NCBI GenBank assembly: GCA_029706075.1
Contig: JAINUG010000194.1
Location: forward strand, 372,001-436,000
Reading direction: 5' to 3'
DNA: 64,000 bases
Origin: Aldrovandia affinis
Lineage: Eukaryota; Chordata; Actinopteri; Notacanthiformes; Halosauridae
Below are positions 34,803 to 48,297 of this stretch, in pieces; positions within the stretch are counted from its first letter, which is position 1, and each line of letters opens with the position of its first letter. A program made the position numbers and the translations under genes. The notes beneath the pieces were generated by a model. It did not search any database and was not told the origin of the DNA. It was given only the letters and a program-made list of their open reading frames with translations.

Positions 34803-37800
34803 ATTGTGCTGAAGAAGACTTTACGAGGGACAGTGGGTAGTGACTCTGCAGCACTGGTGGGAGCCTTCCACTGCCATGACCCCAGCCTCACTGCACCCCG
34901 CCTGCCACTGCTGCCTTAAAGAGAGGAGCCCGGGTGTGTGTGAGGTGCAGCACAAGCACAGAGCACCACACCGCTGACTGCTTCACTACTGAACCTGGAC
35001 CTGCGCCGCTTCTCCTGTCGCTTTCAGTTGCTTTCCTTCCCCCCCCTTTTTTTTGCCCCCTCCTCGATGTCGACACCTCAACTCGAAAGCACGGTGAGCA
35101 ATGATTTGGGACCTTTTCCTCATCGTCTGGCTCTTTCCTGGGATGGTTGGACCTAAACGCACTCCCGTTATTTTTACCATTTCTCCCTTTGCTCTGACTT
35201 CCTCTTTTGCAATACACTTGTGTAAAAGCTATGAAGTTCACTGCCGTTCATACAAACTCGGCTGTTTGTCTCCCACGTAGATCTACCGTCTGGGAGACAG
35301 AGTGGGTGATGTCTGTGTTTCCACAGTGCTTCTATAGAGCAGGGAAGTTTATTATGGGTTTGTCCCTTTGACATTGTCCCCCTCATTGCAAAAGATTGTC
35401 TTCTCGCGGTAGAGTGGGGCCAAAGAAAGCATGGAGACAAAACCTCACATGTTTTGGGAAAACTACACCTGCTAGATTATTGCAACACTCAAATTGTCTC
35501 TGATTCCCTGTGAATTACAGCTGAGCATTTCCGGATAATCCTGAACCATCTTTCTAGGAACTCTGGGGCAGATCCCTCAGCATTTCCCTTTCATTCTCTT
35601 ATACAATGAGAATTAGCCCAACATCTCAACTCAGACAAAATGTGAAATATTGTTGTATTGTTGTTTTCCAGGTGACTCTTGAGTTCATTGGGAGTTTGTA
35701 ACCACTTTTTATTTTTTATTTTATTATTATTATTATTTTTTACTACTTTTTATTCTATACTGTCTGTTTTCACCAAGAGCACTGGAGATTGTAAACACAT
35801 GAGCATTTTACAAACCCACAATGTGTAGAGGACCTCCCATGCAGCCCCCAATGCCTTCCACCTCGCTGTCTTCTCTCAAATACTGTATATAGCGATACCC
35901 CTTACAGGCACCAGAATTAAGCCTCTGGAGGTACTATAATACCAAAATGATTGTCCTGAACAGTTTAGATGACCTGGTCACATTTTGGCTGTCTTTTTTG
36001 TTTGTTTTGTTTCTGCTGGCGCTGTTTTCATGTGTTCACCTTGGTGAAATCTTGTCCGTCAGATAACACACTAACCACTTGTGAAAGCTGTGAAGGGAAA
36101 AATGATCAGACTGCGCTCGGAAAAGCTGTTTTTCTTTCTTTCTTTCTTTTTTCTTTTTTTGTACACTTTGAGACTGGGAGACAGATGGGAGTCTGAGCTC
36201 CAAACTCTCCACGTGTGAGCAGCAACCACTCAGCAGCAGCAACACAAAGCTATTGTTGAGCCATTCATAATCCCTTTGTATTTTGTGGTATTTGTCACAT
36301 ACTTTATCTGTCTTTGTCTGTCTGACTTTTTTGGGGGGGGTAATTGGCAGTATTACAGTGTAGAAATAACTTGCACATGTTTAGGTTATTTTCAATTTTC
36401 TGTTACATTCGTGTGTCACGTTAGTCATTTCCTCTTTTTAAAGTGTTTTGTACCTTTTATTTGCTGTGTGTCGATTTTGTTTATAGTGTTTGACTTTTCT
36501 TCAATCGTTTGGAATTCATGTGTTTATTTTATTGTGGGGCGCCACCAACACCCATGGTGTGTTTCTGGGCAGGGGTGTGGCACAGGTTTGGCAGGGACGA
36601 GCTTCGGTTCTTGTCTAACATGGGTGTGTATTAATGTGCTGTGCACTCACTGGTCTGACTTCATCTCCCTTGGGAACAAAAGTGTTAAACTTGGAACAAA
36701 TCCTTTTTTTCTTTCTTTCTTTCTTTCTTTCTGTTGGAGGATGCGATCTTCAATATCAGAAGGCTAGCCTCTAAATAGTTGTTATTATTGAATGGGAGTT
36801 CATTCTTGGCCAGGGCGTTAGAGCTCTGGCCTTCGTCTCTATAATTTACAACACATTACAGAACCAGTTTTGCTTGTTTTTTGGGGTTTTTGTTGGTTTC
36901 TTTGCCATGTATGTTTACAAGAATGACTAATCGAGGTCCAGCATCATATTCCATGCTCCAAGCTTTTCTCATTGCTAAGTGAACCTCAGTCCAAGATGAC
37001 TCCAACAGTGAGAGCGCCTAATCATCCATGACGTCCTGGGTTGCCTGCCTGTCCCTTCTGTGGGGCCCCAGGGATGACTGGAAGATTCATAGGAGGAGTT
37101 TTCACACTGAATATATGAGCAAAGTTCAACATATTATGACATGCTATATAGTTGTGACACATATGTATGTGGCTACTCTATTTTAAACTTCAGATCCAAC
37201 TAATGTCATTCTGGAGACTCAGTATTAACTCCAACAGGTGGAGTTTAGGGACAGTAGCCTCGATTAGTGGGTGAAGGAGAGGGTGGAGCGTGTTGCGCTG
37301 ACAGGCTGTAGGAGTGGTGTGGAGGGAGCTGAGATGAGATGGGAAGTGTTTCAGGTGGGGGGATAGCAAGGAAGGAAAAATCTGGATAGATACTGGAAGA
37401 GCTATGTGAAATGAGTTGAGCATCCACGTAGGATGAGGTGTCCTAGCCCAGCCTGCCTCTTCCGAGAACATGTGCGCACGCGTTTGTCTTTGTGTGTGTA
37501 CACATACAGTACATGTGTAAATATATCTATTTTTTACTTGAGATTTAACAAGCACACCTTGTAGGTCACTTCAGTGAGTGATTTCCAAGGGGTTAGCCAT
37601 TGAGAAAGGCGGAGCTGATAATCCCTGTCATATGCAGACTGAGTTAAGAGGCTTTAAGAGGCGAAAACATCTTTTTATATATATGTATATGTAAGGGGTT
37701 TCATTCTGTGTAGCTGGAGTCAGAAAGAGATTTTGTGGTTGTGTGATATGTAATGAGTGCAGTTAACTGATGAGTCTGACTGCATTACATCTATATCTTT

Positions 37801-39640
37801 ATGTGGGGTGTGGGCTGAATATTGTTTTCGTATGAAATGCCAAGTGCCAGAGTTAAGTGGCGTAAAATATGTTCAACATTGGAAAGGCCCATCGTTTTCA
37901 GGCCACAGGCTCCTCAGCACATTACAAGAATGCCAGGTGCCTTCTGCATCCTGCTGTATGTACTTAAGTGCATTTGCAGTGACTGAATCAGATGGATACT
38001 ACACATTATCTCTGAATATCTCTGTTCTGTTTTGTAAACGGTTGACATTTGGATGCGCAGTTGGAGCAGGCCTACTTTCTGCTATGCGGTGGAGGTCTTG
38101 ATTCCCCTGGTGTTGCTCTATGCTCTGTGTAAGGAGGAGGCAGACATTACAGAAACTAATAGACCGTCACTCAAAAGGGACCTTCGGTACCACAGACCAG
38201 CAAAGCCATTTAGTTGACAGGTGTGGTTTAACCCTTAGTTTTCCAATTCTGATCTGTTATATGGGTAAAGCTGAAATGTATTTACCAGCACTGACATATT
38301 AGTTATTTCGACCCTTCTTTTCAATAACATTTGTAAGACATTGGCTGTCGTTCCTATTTAACACCCTTCAAATGCACAGACAAGCAGCCGACCTTGCAAT
38401 TATAGGGAACGAAGGTAGCCTGAGCAAGCACGGATTAACTGGGAGCAGAGAAATCGTATCTCCTGATCCTAGCTCCACTCCTCTCACTGCTGCGCAATCA
38501 TTGCCTTGTGGGTGATCAGACACACATGGCCTCCTGGACCCCTGTTCCAGCGCTCAGAGCAGTAGCGCTAACAAACTGCATTACCCCCAACCCTCTCACA
38601 TGCAGCGCCATGACTATAAATCTTCCTTCTCTCTCACTTTATGTGTTACAGCCTGCTTGCTCGGTAGGTACTGAAATGCACTGCCTTTAATGCAGGATGA
38701 AATATAACAAACCGAAGTAATTAAAGGCATTGCCACAAATAAGACGGTTGTTGAGTTGGAAACGTGCTCAGGCAGTGCAGGCAGATTAATTTTGTGATGT
38801 AAATGTCTATCATTGTAGTGACTAACTTTAGGGAAGGGGTTCATAAGCAATGTATTTGTCCTTTTTTTAAGTAGACTGAATGTTGAGCTTTTTGTGAGAT
38901 TTATACTTTGTAACTCAAGTTTACACTGTTCATATATACTAATGCACAATGACCTGTGTGTATTGACAGGGTAAATTTGGTTTTTGAACTGATCTCCCTT
39001 GACATGTTTTATAAGAATCCCACACAATGACATTGAGTTTCCATTGGTTGTCAGTGGATTGAGTTTGGATGATAGGGGTACAGTAATATTTTATGATTTC
39101 TAACCTTGAGATGGATATGGCTCACTCTGAAACCTGCAATTAGACTATGGGATGCTGGGCTAGTGATTAGTTGATGTTTTGACTTTTGAATTGGGTGACA
39201 CCATGTCAGTGTGCCATTCCAGTGAGCCACCATCCCCTCTAACCCTGTGCCCCATCTTTGTCTGCTGGTCCTGGCTATTCATCCATGACCCTTGATAGCA
39301 CTATGACCTTTGACCTGAGAGATGTGCTCCTGGGCTCAAGATGAGAGAAAACAATAAACACTTGGTCCTTTTATTCTCCTTGTTTGTTTTTAATTTTTTA
39401 AAGACAAGATAAACTAAATTTGCAAGTGTGAGGCTGCACGCCAGTGTGTATGTATGAGTGTGAATTGGTGAGGTTTTACTGTGTGTTTGCACATAAGCTA
39501 GTGTTTTGACACTTTAGGTACTGACAAAACTATAATCTTTCCTACTGAAATAAAACTTGAATTGTTCAACTCTTGCCTCCTGACATTTAGTTTTTTATTT
39601 TTCTTGGAAGTAGAGCGCAATAAACTGGAGGTGACTTTCT
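34803..39640 (+). other. ralgps2: probable long 3' UTR of ralgps2
   Basis: There is no coding exon after the ralgps2 stop up to the Tc1 element at 40.2 kb. The stretch is T-rich on the plus strand, with several CTTT and T runs (36127-36160, 36705-36731). Three AATAAA signals cluster near its end (39353, 39549, 39619). The true 3' end is uncertain; part of this could be intergenic. Confidence 0.45.
39353..39624 (+). promoter_or_regulatory. ralgps2: cluster of poly(A) signals
   Basis: AATAAA occurs at 39353-39358, 39549-39554 and 39619-39624. The last two are followed by T/GT-rich sequence. They are candidates for the distal poly(A) site of ralgps2. Confidence 0.4.
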
Positions 39641-40246
39641 AATTTGAACATGCAGTTATACCTAGAAGTTCACACACTGAGGCAGGACGCAACTGGAATC
39701 TGGTCCCTCTCCACAGAATTTCCCAACCCTTTCCACCTTTTTCCTCATACATTTACTGCAGCCAGTCCATTCTCTTGGCTCCATAAATGTAATGACAAGA
39801 TGAAAAGAACCTACTTATTGTGAAAAAGATTCAAGCTTGCTGTTCTTTATAGTCTACTAACATGCCTGTTGGAATGTTGTTAGTTTTTCCTTTTAGATAG
39901 CTGGAGGATAAACCCTTTCTCCGGCTATGCAGGTATGAGGTGTATCACTTATTCCAGCTTATTAAGTAAAAGGCCATTAATGGAGTCGTTTCCGTCGCAC
40001 TGGAACACACTGCTTAATGATTTCCGGATGTTTACCTGATTTTCCAGATTCACACCTCCAGGGGTATATCTTTGCATGCTAAAACATCATTAAATCTATG
40101 CTGGAAAGCACTGATTTGTGTTCATTAAAAGCAGGTGTTTCTGTCTGGTCCACAATTTACATTTACATAATATACATATATATATACACAATCTGTTTGG
40201 TTTCAAACTCCAAAAACTCTTGTCTCAACATTACGGTTAGCAAATA

Positions 40247-41519
40247 CAGTACTCTCCAATATTATTCACACCCTTGATAAAGATGAGTAAAGTAGATGAC
40301 AAATAAAAAAATAACATTTTTGATTGGGTCTGGAGACTGAGATGGCCTTTGCAAAATTATTGTGCAATAATTTTGTCAAAGTGATTTTGTGGTCCGTTAA
40401 CCATTTTCTTATGCTTGAGATCATTTTCTTGCTGAAAAATCCATTTACGGCCAAGTATTCGCTTCCTGGCAAAGGAAACCAGGCTTTTTTGGGGCCGAAA
40501 TGTCTTGGCTAGTTCATGTTTCCATTGACCTTAAAAAGAACCGCAGGATGAGTAGATGCAAAACAACCCGATAACGCCAAAGATCCACCACCGTATTTCA
40601 CTGTAGGTATAGATTATTGTCATGTGACCATAACACCCAGTTCCTATTGGTGTTCCAATGCCATTTATTATTTTTGTTGATTGCCCTCAAGAGCCTTTTT
40701 TTATGGCAATCCTTCCAAAAAGCCTATTGGTATGGAGGTGGCATCTAATGGTAGATTCAGAGACTTTGTGTCCCCAAGATGCAACAGTTTTGTCGATCTC
40801 GAACTGTGGCCCTTGGATTTCCTTTGCCTTCCAAACCATCACTGTGCATGGGGGAAAGAAAGACAGCTGTGCATTGTGTCCTCTACCAGACAGGTTTACC
40901 AATGTTTAATTGGTTTTACATTTCTTAATTATTGTTTGAAATAAAATACAATTTCCCCATTCTTTATGTAAACAATATACAAGTAACCAACTGCCAACAT
41001 AAAGTGTCTTAATAGGGTGTTGGGCCACAAGAACAGCTTCAATGCACCTTGACATAGATACTAGAACTCTGTTGGAAAGTATGATGGTGATAGAAAACGC
41101 TGTGTCACCTGCCGCTCCAGAATCTCCGATAAGTGTTAATTTGGATTGAGATCTGGTGACTGAGATGGCCATGGCATATGACCATCTCATGGTTTACATA
41201 TTTTCCATGCTTATCAAACCATTCAGTGACCACTCATGCCCTATGGATGGTGCATTGTCATCCTAGAATATACCACACCCATCAAGATAGAAATGGCTTT
41301 GTATTTATTGCTGTTTACCTTGCCTGCTAAGGGGTTGAGTGGACCTAAAACATACCAGGAAAATGTACCCCAAACTATAACATGGCTGCCAGAACCCTTC
41401 ATTTACTCAAGTGTTTCCTTTATTTTGGCAGTTTGTAGCTCATTTACCTGCACTGTTCATTTCATACAGCCTTCTTTGCTTGTCTTTATCAAGGGTGTGA
41501 ATAATTTTGGAGGATACTG
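40247..41519 (-). mobile_element. composite Tc1/mariner element with 38-bp inverted ends
   Basis: The left end 'cagtactctccaatattatt...cacccttgataaag' is the near complement of the right end '...ctttatcaagggtgtgaataattttggaggatactg', and TA flanks both sides. Inside, minus-strand frames give two separate degenerate Tc1 transposase C-termini: 'KKMISSIRKWLTDHK' (about 40266-40472) and 'MSRCIEAVLVAQ' (about 41000-41190). This suggests one Tc1 inserted in another. No intact DDE transposase remains. Confidence 0.75.
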
Positions 41520-41521
41520 TA

Positions 41522-43059
41522 GATCCCGTGTTAAAGACAATCTGTGGCATCTACTTCTGTGTATAAGGTGTGCAAGATTCACATTTATACTGGGATCCCC
41601 TCATACCTAATGACAGACCTCTCATCATGAGGAATCTTATGTTTTGGCAGAATAACTGGCCTGTTTCACTGAGCAGGAGGAGGGCTGTTTGTGGGGGAAG
41701 TTAAGTCTCCACAACTGCTTTCACTAAAGGTTTTAAGAAAAGATTTCTGAGCCTGCATTTGAAGGTAGCTGGAGGGAATTGTTTCCAAAAGAGGGTCAAG
41801 ATTGATCTGGAAAGGGACTGGCTTTCGTGGGATTACTGGGATTATCTTTAGAGTCAGGCCTGACAGCCCTCTGTTTTGTGGCTCACAGATTGTTCATATC
41901 CACACAAAGAGCGCAGCTCCAGCATGCTCCTGTAATTGCCACTGGTTTGCCGATGTTTGTTGGCCATTGACTAGATGACAGCATTAATTCAATTCAGCAA
42001 TATGACATAAATAATTTTAATAGGGATTTTTTAACATTGTATATATGGTGCATATCATTCAAATGTTACATGCATGTGGATTACCGGTACCAGATTTATT
42101 TTATATAAAATGGTACACCACTACCCCCTGGTGTGCAGATGGTAACTATGCATAAGTGTGAGAGAAGGTCCCTGGACATTCGCATGACATTTGCATGATT
42201 TATTTTGTCCCTCTGCGTGGCTAACCAATTCTCTACACAAACTATTCCATCTTATGTCCCGTGCAAGACCGATCATCACTTATGGACTGCTTTAGTCTCT
42301 TTGGACTCGCTTTACCTCCCCGTATTGTCCCGTTAATTATTGTCACATTATTTATTCATGTTCGGTACCTTGCTCAACTGTAAAAGGGTAGGTGCTCCAG
42401 GTGCCCGATTCCTGAAGCACTACAACACACTCCTGCCCCATAAGCTTTAAATATCCTACTGAAAGTCGCAAAGGCCAGAACCGTGTCAAATATATTTTAC
42501 AAAGATCACTTTAAACAATGGAACAGGTAATTGGATTGAGCGTAGACTTTAGTATAGTATTTTTTTTAAACTCTGTTCACGTTCGGTTTCTCAGACCAAT
42601 CCTATATACCGGTACTGTATATATATACTCGTGAAAAATAGAGGGTGAACCTATTGCACACACAGTTGGACAAATGTTTTATTCAAATTATATTAAAGCC
42701 TTCATCATAATGCCCTCATTATTAATAACGATATTCAACGATTATAGTACGGAGGAAAGTAGCGTTGCAATGTACACTAAATATTAAACAGGTTTTTGAG
42801 AAGCGCAATAACCGCAGAGACAGGTGTGTCCGAAATATACTATTTCACAACGTCCTGGTTTGGGGAGGAGGGGCCACGTTTTATTCGCGTTTGGTAGCAT
42901 GTGAACTTTTGAGCATGTAAATTCACCATTGTGTAGATACCACCAAATTTGATTTCAATTTGTGACATTCATTCGGTGCATACTGCATACGATTGTTGCT
43001 AAGTAATGATATACAACGGTCGTTTCAGTGCATTACATGTAATAGTGTGTGTTCACTTT
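41522..43059. other. intergenic DNA between ralgps2 and fam20b
   Basis: AT-rich, with no gene recognised on either strand and no clear repeat boundaries. Confidence 0.5.
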
Positions 43060-43251
43060 AAGGCTGAGGCGGCGTGGAATGTTTGCATGAGGAAGTGTGT
43101 ATCCGGGAGTGAGGGATGAGTATCAGAGGGTAGGACAGAAAGAGGGAATGGTGAACGTGTGACATAACGATTACATTAAATGCACAGTTTTACATACTAT
43201 AGGACGATTTTTGGACAGTGGCGAATGCTGGCTCTACAACAGTGATACAAG
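43060..43251 (+). promoter_or_regulatory. fam20b: candidate non-coding first exon of fam20b
   Basis: A somewhat GC-rich patch ('aaggctgaggcggcgtgg') is followed by a donor-like 'acaag|gtacgc' at 43251/43252. It lies 5 kb upstream of the start-codon exon, where an untranslated first exon would be expected as in human FAM20B. This rests on position and one splice-like site only. Confidence 0.25.
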
Positions 43252-46200
43252 GTACGCAAAGTCAACAAATGCATCATCTCCATCAATCTCAACTCGTTAA
43301 CGTTTAGCTAGCAAGCGGGGTATACAGCAACAGTTAAGGAATACTGTATTTTAACCCTCCGAATGTTTAACCTAGATAACGTTACTATTAAATATAGTAT
43401 CTTGGTCCAGTAGGTATCTGGCTGAACGATAGTCTGGGGAACATGTATGCATCGTTCTTCGCTATGGCTAGCAAACTATTAGTCATGAAATGGAGACATC
43501 TGATGTATTGCAGTTAAGGTTGGCTGGGTAAAACTGAATTGTGCTTTACACAGTAGCAGTTGTTAACAGAACACGTCCTTTCTATGTGCAGTTAGCGAGC
43601 TAGCTAGAAGCTCTAAATGCAGAATTCTGGTTAGCCAACGTTATGATTGAACGTTTATATTTATCATATGTCGGTTAGAGAGAATCGATGGAATTGCTTA
43701 GGCGGAAGGTTTTCAATACGTTAACTAACCGCTGTTCGGTAGCAAGCTGGTAGTAGTGTAACTGCTTATTCGTCTGTTTATATAGAGCTAGCTAGTTCTG
43801 GGTTTATAAACAACGTCACACTTACTAGCACTAGAAAGCTCAATATAGCATCTCAACTTTGTAGGTGTATCTGGTTGCCGAGCAATCTAGCTAGCTAGCT
43901 AGCTAACGTTTGTCATGAGCTGTCAACCGCCGATTTAAAAACCCAACCAGACGAGCAAATTTAATCTAACCAGCACTTGCTAACTAACTACGTGCAAATA
44001 GTTCGCTATCTAGCTAGCTATCCGTTTTGAGATAATCACAATACAAATTGACGAGTTACATAACGTTAAGATGTAGCCAAGTAGCTACCGGTAGGCTACA
44101 CCCTTGGTCTCAGCAGGACGCCGGTCAAGTTAACTCGACCGCTGCAATCTCGATAGGAAAATTCGATGGTCCGCATGGACTACAGGCCGCTACACAGCCT
44201 GGCGGGTACGAGTCGACGTTTCTAACGTGAGGCTAACTCACTTAGTGCATGAATGAATGAAAGACCGAATTGTGAGGGGGTCTAGTAGCAGCAGCTACTG
44301 CTTGCGTGGCTCAATTAACGTTAGTATAACTCAAATGAATATGGAGTTGCAATGTGACAACGAATACGAGGGACATGTTTTATATTAGGGGGCAAGTTGC
44401 ATTTATTGAGTAAATTACTCCGTGTGTCATTTATCTAATATTAGATAGCCAACAAAAGCTTGCTAGCTTTTAGATAGTTAGGAATACGAGTGGCCCATGT
44501 CTTCCTGGTGTCCTTGTCTTAATTACGAAGTTTTACGCTACCAGAACTTCCTAAGTAAATTTCTAGTCATCTGCTGGTCAGCTATAGCTAATTCTTATGA
44601 TAAGCGGCGTTGACAACGGATAGTGCAGTGCCAAAATGCAAATGGAACGGAAGCGTCCGTAATCATTCAAAGTCAAAAAGCGATGCTGTTATCGTCAGCT
44701 ATATTTAAGATTGTACATTGACACACTCCCTGCACGAAGGCACTAACGTAACGTATCTACCGTAAGTGTGGTTATATCCATTCTATACCAGTCATTGATA
44801 TTTTAATATAAGCTAGAAAATCACTAGTCTACTAATTAATTTGTTGTCAATCAGACTGTGATTGTAAATTGTAATATTTTGGTGGGCAGTAACGCAGTGT
44901 GAAGTATAGTTTAAAATAAACTTGAGGCATAAGAAACTAGTAAGATCTTAGCACTTTAGACTTTTGAGTATATCTAATTTTAATATAAAAGGGGTGATGT
45001 TCTAAGTTCCAATTCGAGTTACATAATTTCATTGGACCGCCAATTGACTCCAATGACATGTAGACAACCCTCACTGCAAACAACATCTTTCTTATTCAGA
45101 AAAAGCAAAGCCTTCCTACCCTAGCCTACATCATGTATGAACCTGTCAACATTAAACATTTGAAGATATTTCTAAGCTATTTGTAAGCTAGTACACTGGT
45201 GGTGCATCCATTCAGTAAAAAGTGAATAAAGCTTTCGTAATATGTAGGGGAGGAGAAAGGTTTGTCTAGTAAGAGTGTACAAAGTAAACACTCAAATGAT
45301 GGGGCATGGATGTTATAAATTGGTGAAATGAGTATTCAGACACAACCAAATCTTCCTTGTCAAGAGAAAAATCTGAAGCAAGTTTCAGCCTTTTGCATGG
45401 GGATAGATAATTAACTGTCCTTCCCAGGCAGCTGGGAGATCATACAGTAGGTGTAGAAAACCATCAGAGAAAAAGGCATCAGAGAGGATCCACTCTCTCC
45501 TCACTGTCACTCATCCTCCTCTCTACATCTGTCTCTGAGCATCACTACAGCATGAGCCAAAGTGCTCTCATCGAGAACATACAAATCAACTGCGATTTTT
45601 GTCATTGCTCATATAGCCTAAACCTAACCTTGTCTTGATCATTTAATGTAGTGTTGCAGCGGAGTTTATTGGAACCACATTCAATACCCCCAAATCAATC
45701 AGTCAATTAAAACAACACTGTCCTGTATGTGTGTAGCTGTCTCTGTGAGTGATGAAAGAGAAGAGCTGGGAGGAATCCCACTGTGGAGCATTCATGAGGC
45801 ATGTCTCAGGTCTGCAGGCCACTGACCCCGTACGAACTCCAGGCAAGAGTGAGAATGCGCTGCTCCAATATCGCTGGTTTCCTTTCAGGAGGATATCATA
45901 TTTCTGTAGTTAGCAAGCATTTTCTCCTTGCAGTTGATTGGATTTGGCTGCTTGTCATCACCAATCGTCAATGGCAGATGGCTCAATTAATTTGGGCCTA
46001 TTGTATCTGTTGAAACAAGCTAAAATAATTCTGATTGGGGGAGGTTTATGTCCAGCATATTCAGTAACGTTGGTCATTCTTTTGCTGATGACAGGTTGGG
46101 GTGTGGTACTTGAGAACAGTCTGGGCGTTGCAACTGTACAGACTGTTGTAGCAACGAAGAACAAAGAACAATTCAACCTTTAATCCTTGCAAAGAGCTGT

Positions 46201-46862
46201 GCGCGTTAGCAGTTTAACATTTGGCTGTATGGGAAAGCTGTGTTGAATACCTATTGGATACCTGTTTAGATTAGTCCTGCAACTCATGTATTCACCGAGG
46301 GATCCCACTCACTGCTTAGCACTCTGATTATCAGTGTGCGGAAGCTGATGTAGCCTCACACTGCTTGAACGTGCCTAAGGAGAGGCTGATGTAAAGTTGA
46401 CCCCTGACAATCTTCTCCCACAGTGATGTCATCCTTTTGGGAAGACTGAGTGGACAAGAGAAACTTGAGTGAATGTTACCACATAGGGTGGAGAGAAAGT
46501 GAGAGAAGAGAGCAATAGTGAAAGAGGCAGATAGAGACTGTGACTGAAAGAGAGAGTAAGAGGCCGAGAGACAAACCGAAAGAAATGCCGGAAAAACAGA
46601 AAGATCAACAGATAGACAAGCAGACAAAAATAAAGAAAGATATAGATTGTGTGAGATACTTTTACCATGAGCACTCTTTGATAATAATCATAAACCTTTA
46701 TTTATTCAGTCCCATGCAAACACTGTTCAATAGCCCCGAGTGCATACAGTAAAGAAAACGTAACGGTAAAATAATCAAACAGGAACTTGCAGAAGTAAAA
46801 AAATAAAATAAAAATAAAAACGAAGAACCTGAGGTTAAAACAGTCGTCTCAAAGCTATAATG
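43252..46862 (+). other. presumed fam20b 5' intron, no gene seen
   Basis: AT-rich DNA with many CTAG-palindromic runs (for example gctagctagctagc near 43890-43905 and 44008-44020). No open frame with family similarity was found on either strand. Confidence 0.45.
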
Positions 46863-47137
46863 CAGGGGTGGGCAAGGAGGGCCATATCCATTTCTGGATT
46901 TCATGCCAACTTCTGCTCTTAATTATTCAATTAGCCCAATCATTTACGTGATCTGACATTTTTGCTAAATTTCATTTTGGCTAAAGGCCATGAATGCCAG
47001 CGGAAGACTGTGCTCCCATATGAAGCATGTTACTGTGGTCTAATATACAAGTGAACCAGCATTATCCAACTAATTAGCTCATTGAGCCAGGGTAATTGGT
47101 AGAAACAAAAACCTGCAGGCCCGGAAATGCCCACCCA
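46863..47137. mobile_element. non-autonomous hAT element (MITE) with perfect 8-bp target duplication
   Basis: It starts 'caggggtgggcaa' and ends 'tgcccaccca', an inverted match. It is flanked on both sides by CTATAATG (46855-46862 and 47138-47145). It is 275 bases long with no coding capacity. The ends and the 8-base duplication are hAT hallmarks. Confidence 0.8.
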
Positions 47138-47170
47138 CTATAATGTGAGTGAGTGGGTGGGAATTTTGCA

Positions 47171-47212
47171 CAGTGGGGTATCCTACAGTTGTCATTCTAG
47201 GATACCCCACTG
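47171..47212. repeat. perfect 15-bp inverted repeat (hairpin)
   Basis: cagtggggtatccta (47171-47185) is followed after 12 bases by its exact complement (47198-47212). It lies between two hAT MITEs. It may be an element end or a local palindrome. Confidence 0.85.
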
Positions 47213-47277
47213 TTTATGTGCATTTTTAGCCACTAATAACATAATTTTGATACTCTTTGCATGCAGTCATTCTATTG

Positions 47278-47480
47278 CAGGGGTGTCAAACTCATTCCAT
47301 CGAGGGCCGAGTGTGTGCAGGTTTCTGTTGTAACCAGTGCATTACACCAGGTGATTTCAATTAGGTTCCCTCCTTAGTTGAAGAACTGAGCTAATTAGTG
47401 AAATCACCTGGTGTAGTGCACTGGTTGCAACAAAAACCTGCATACACTCGGCCCTCGATGGAGTGAGTTTGACAGCTGTG
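47278..47480. mobile_element. palindromic hAT MITE ('caggggtgtcaaactcattc' family)
   Basis: Nearly the whole element folds on itself. The left arm 'caggggtgtcaaactcattc...ctcgatg' mirrors the right arm '...gagtgagtttgacagctgtg', with matching inner blocks 'cgagggccgagtgt' and 'acactcggccctcg'. Flanking 8-mers ttctattg and ttctacag match at 6 of 8, suggesting an old target duplication. Confidence 0.8.
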
Positions 47481-48136
47481 TTCTACAGACTGCTGTATAA
47501 CAGTACAGACAGACATGTATGTGTCCTGGAATGCTACTTTGGTTGTCAGGAGGCTTGGCTAGCTAAGACATTTAATGCAGTGACACATCCCATGGTGTAG
47601 AATTAGATCCTGTTACCAGTGGCATTTGTAGCCACAGGGCACTGTGTAATTGTCGATACCATTCCCAAGGGATGGAGGGTATCAGTTGGCATGGATTTCC
47701 CCGCCTTATTGTACAAGAGGGACCCCCAGTGATCTGGTCGCATGCCATAGGTCTTCCTGCACCAAGTGAAGTGCAGCTTAGCTGGTGGACTTCAGAGAGA
47801 ATTTAAAGAAATTTAGTCTGTATAGCATAGTTTGTTATTTTCACATTTGTTACTCAAATGTAGGCGTGTTGTTCAGTGCAAGTTCTATGTTTAACTGGAT
47901 TGTCATGTATATTTAAAGAGACAGAGGCAGCTTTGCTCAGAGCTATATCATTCATTTGAATTAGCCTTGTAACTCAGTCTTTTGTGGACAGCTGGTTAAC
48001 GTGAGGTTCAAAACAGGGCCAGATTGAAATAGCTAATAGGGAGAGAGAAAAATTCAAATCAATATTTATATTTTTTTTTTACACTTTGCTCCATTTTCCT
48101 ATCTTCCTCTTGCCTATTTTGATACCTTCCCTGTAG

Positions 48137-48297
48137 CCCCGGTCCCAGCTCCCGACAGCTGACCAGGAACGGCCGGAGGGAGATTGAGGGAGCAGGTCCT
48201 AGTCACCCATCGAAGGGGGGGCGGGCCGAACACAGTGAGATGTCCCAGGGGTAAGACAAAGGCATCAAGAGTCAGAGAGCCAGGAGAGGACAAAGAG
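48137..48297 (+). other. fam20b: 5' UTR part of the fam20b start-codon exon
   Basis: A pyrimidine-rich stretch ending 'ccttccctgtag' at 48136 looks like an acceptor, so this exon probably opens at 48137. The in-frame ATG at 48184 has no stop before 48298, but its added peptide has no family match and would sit in front of the signal anchor. Confidence 0.5.

Noticed and set aside
36276..36767. 163-codon plus-strand frame in the ralgps2 3' region
   Set aside because: It is rich in Phe/Cys/Val from T-rich DNA and ends in a CTTT run; no splice context or family match.
48184..48297. Upstream in-frame ATG for fam20b
   Set aside because: The extra 38 residues have no family match, and the known start MKLKQR lies at 48298 directly before the signal anchor.
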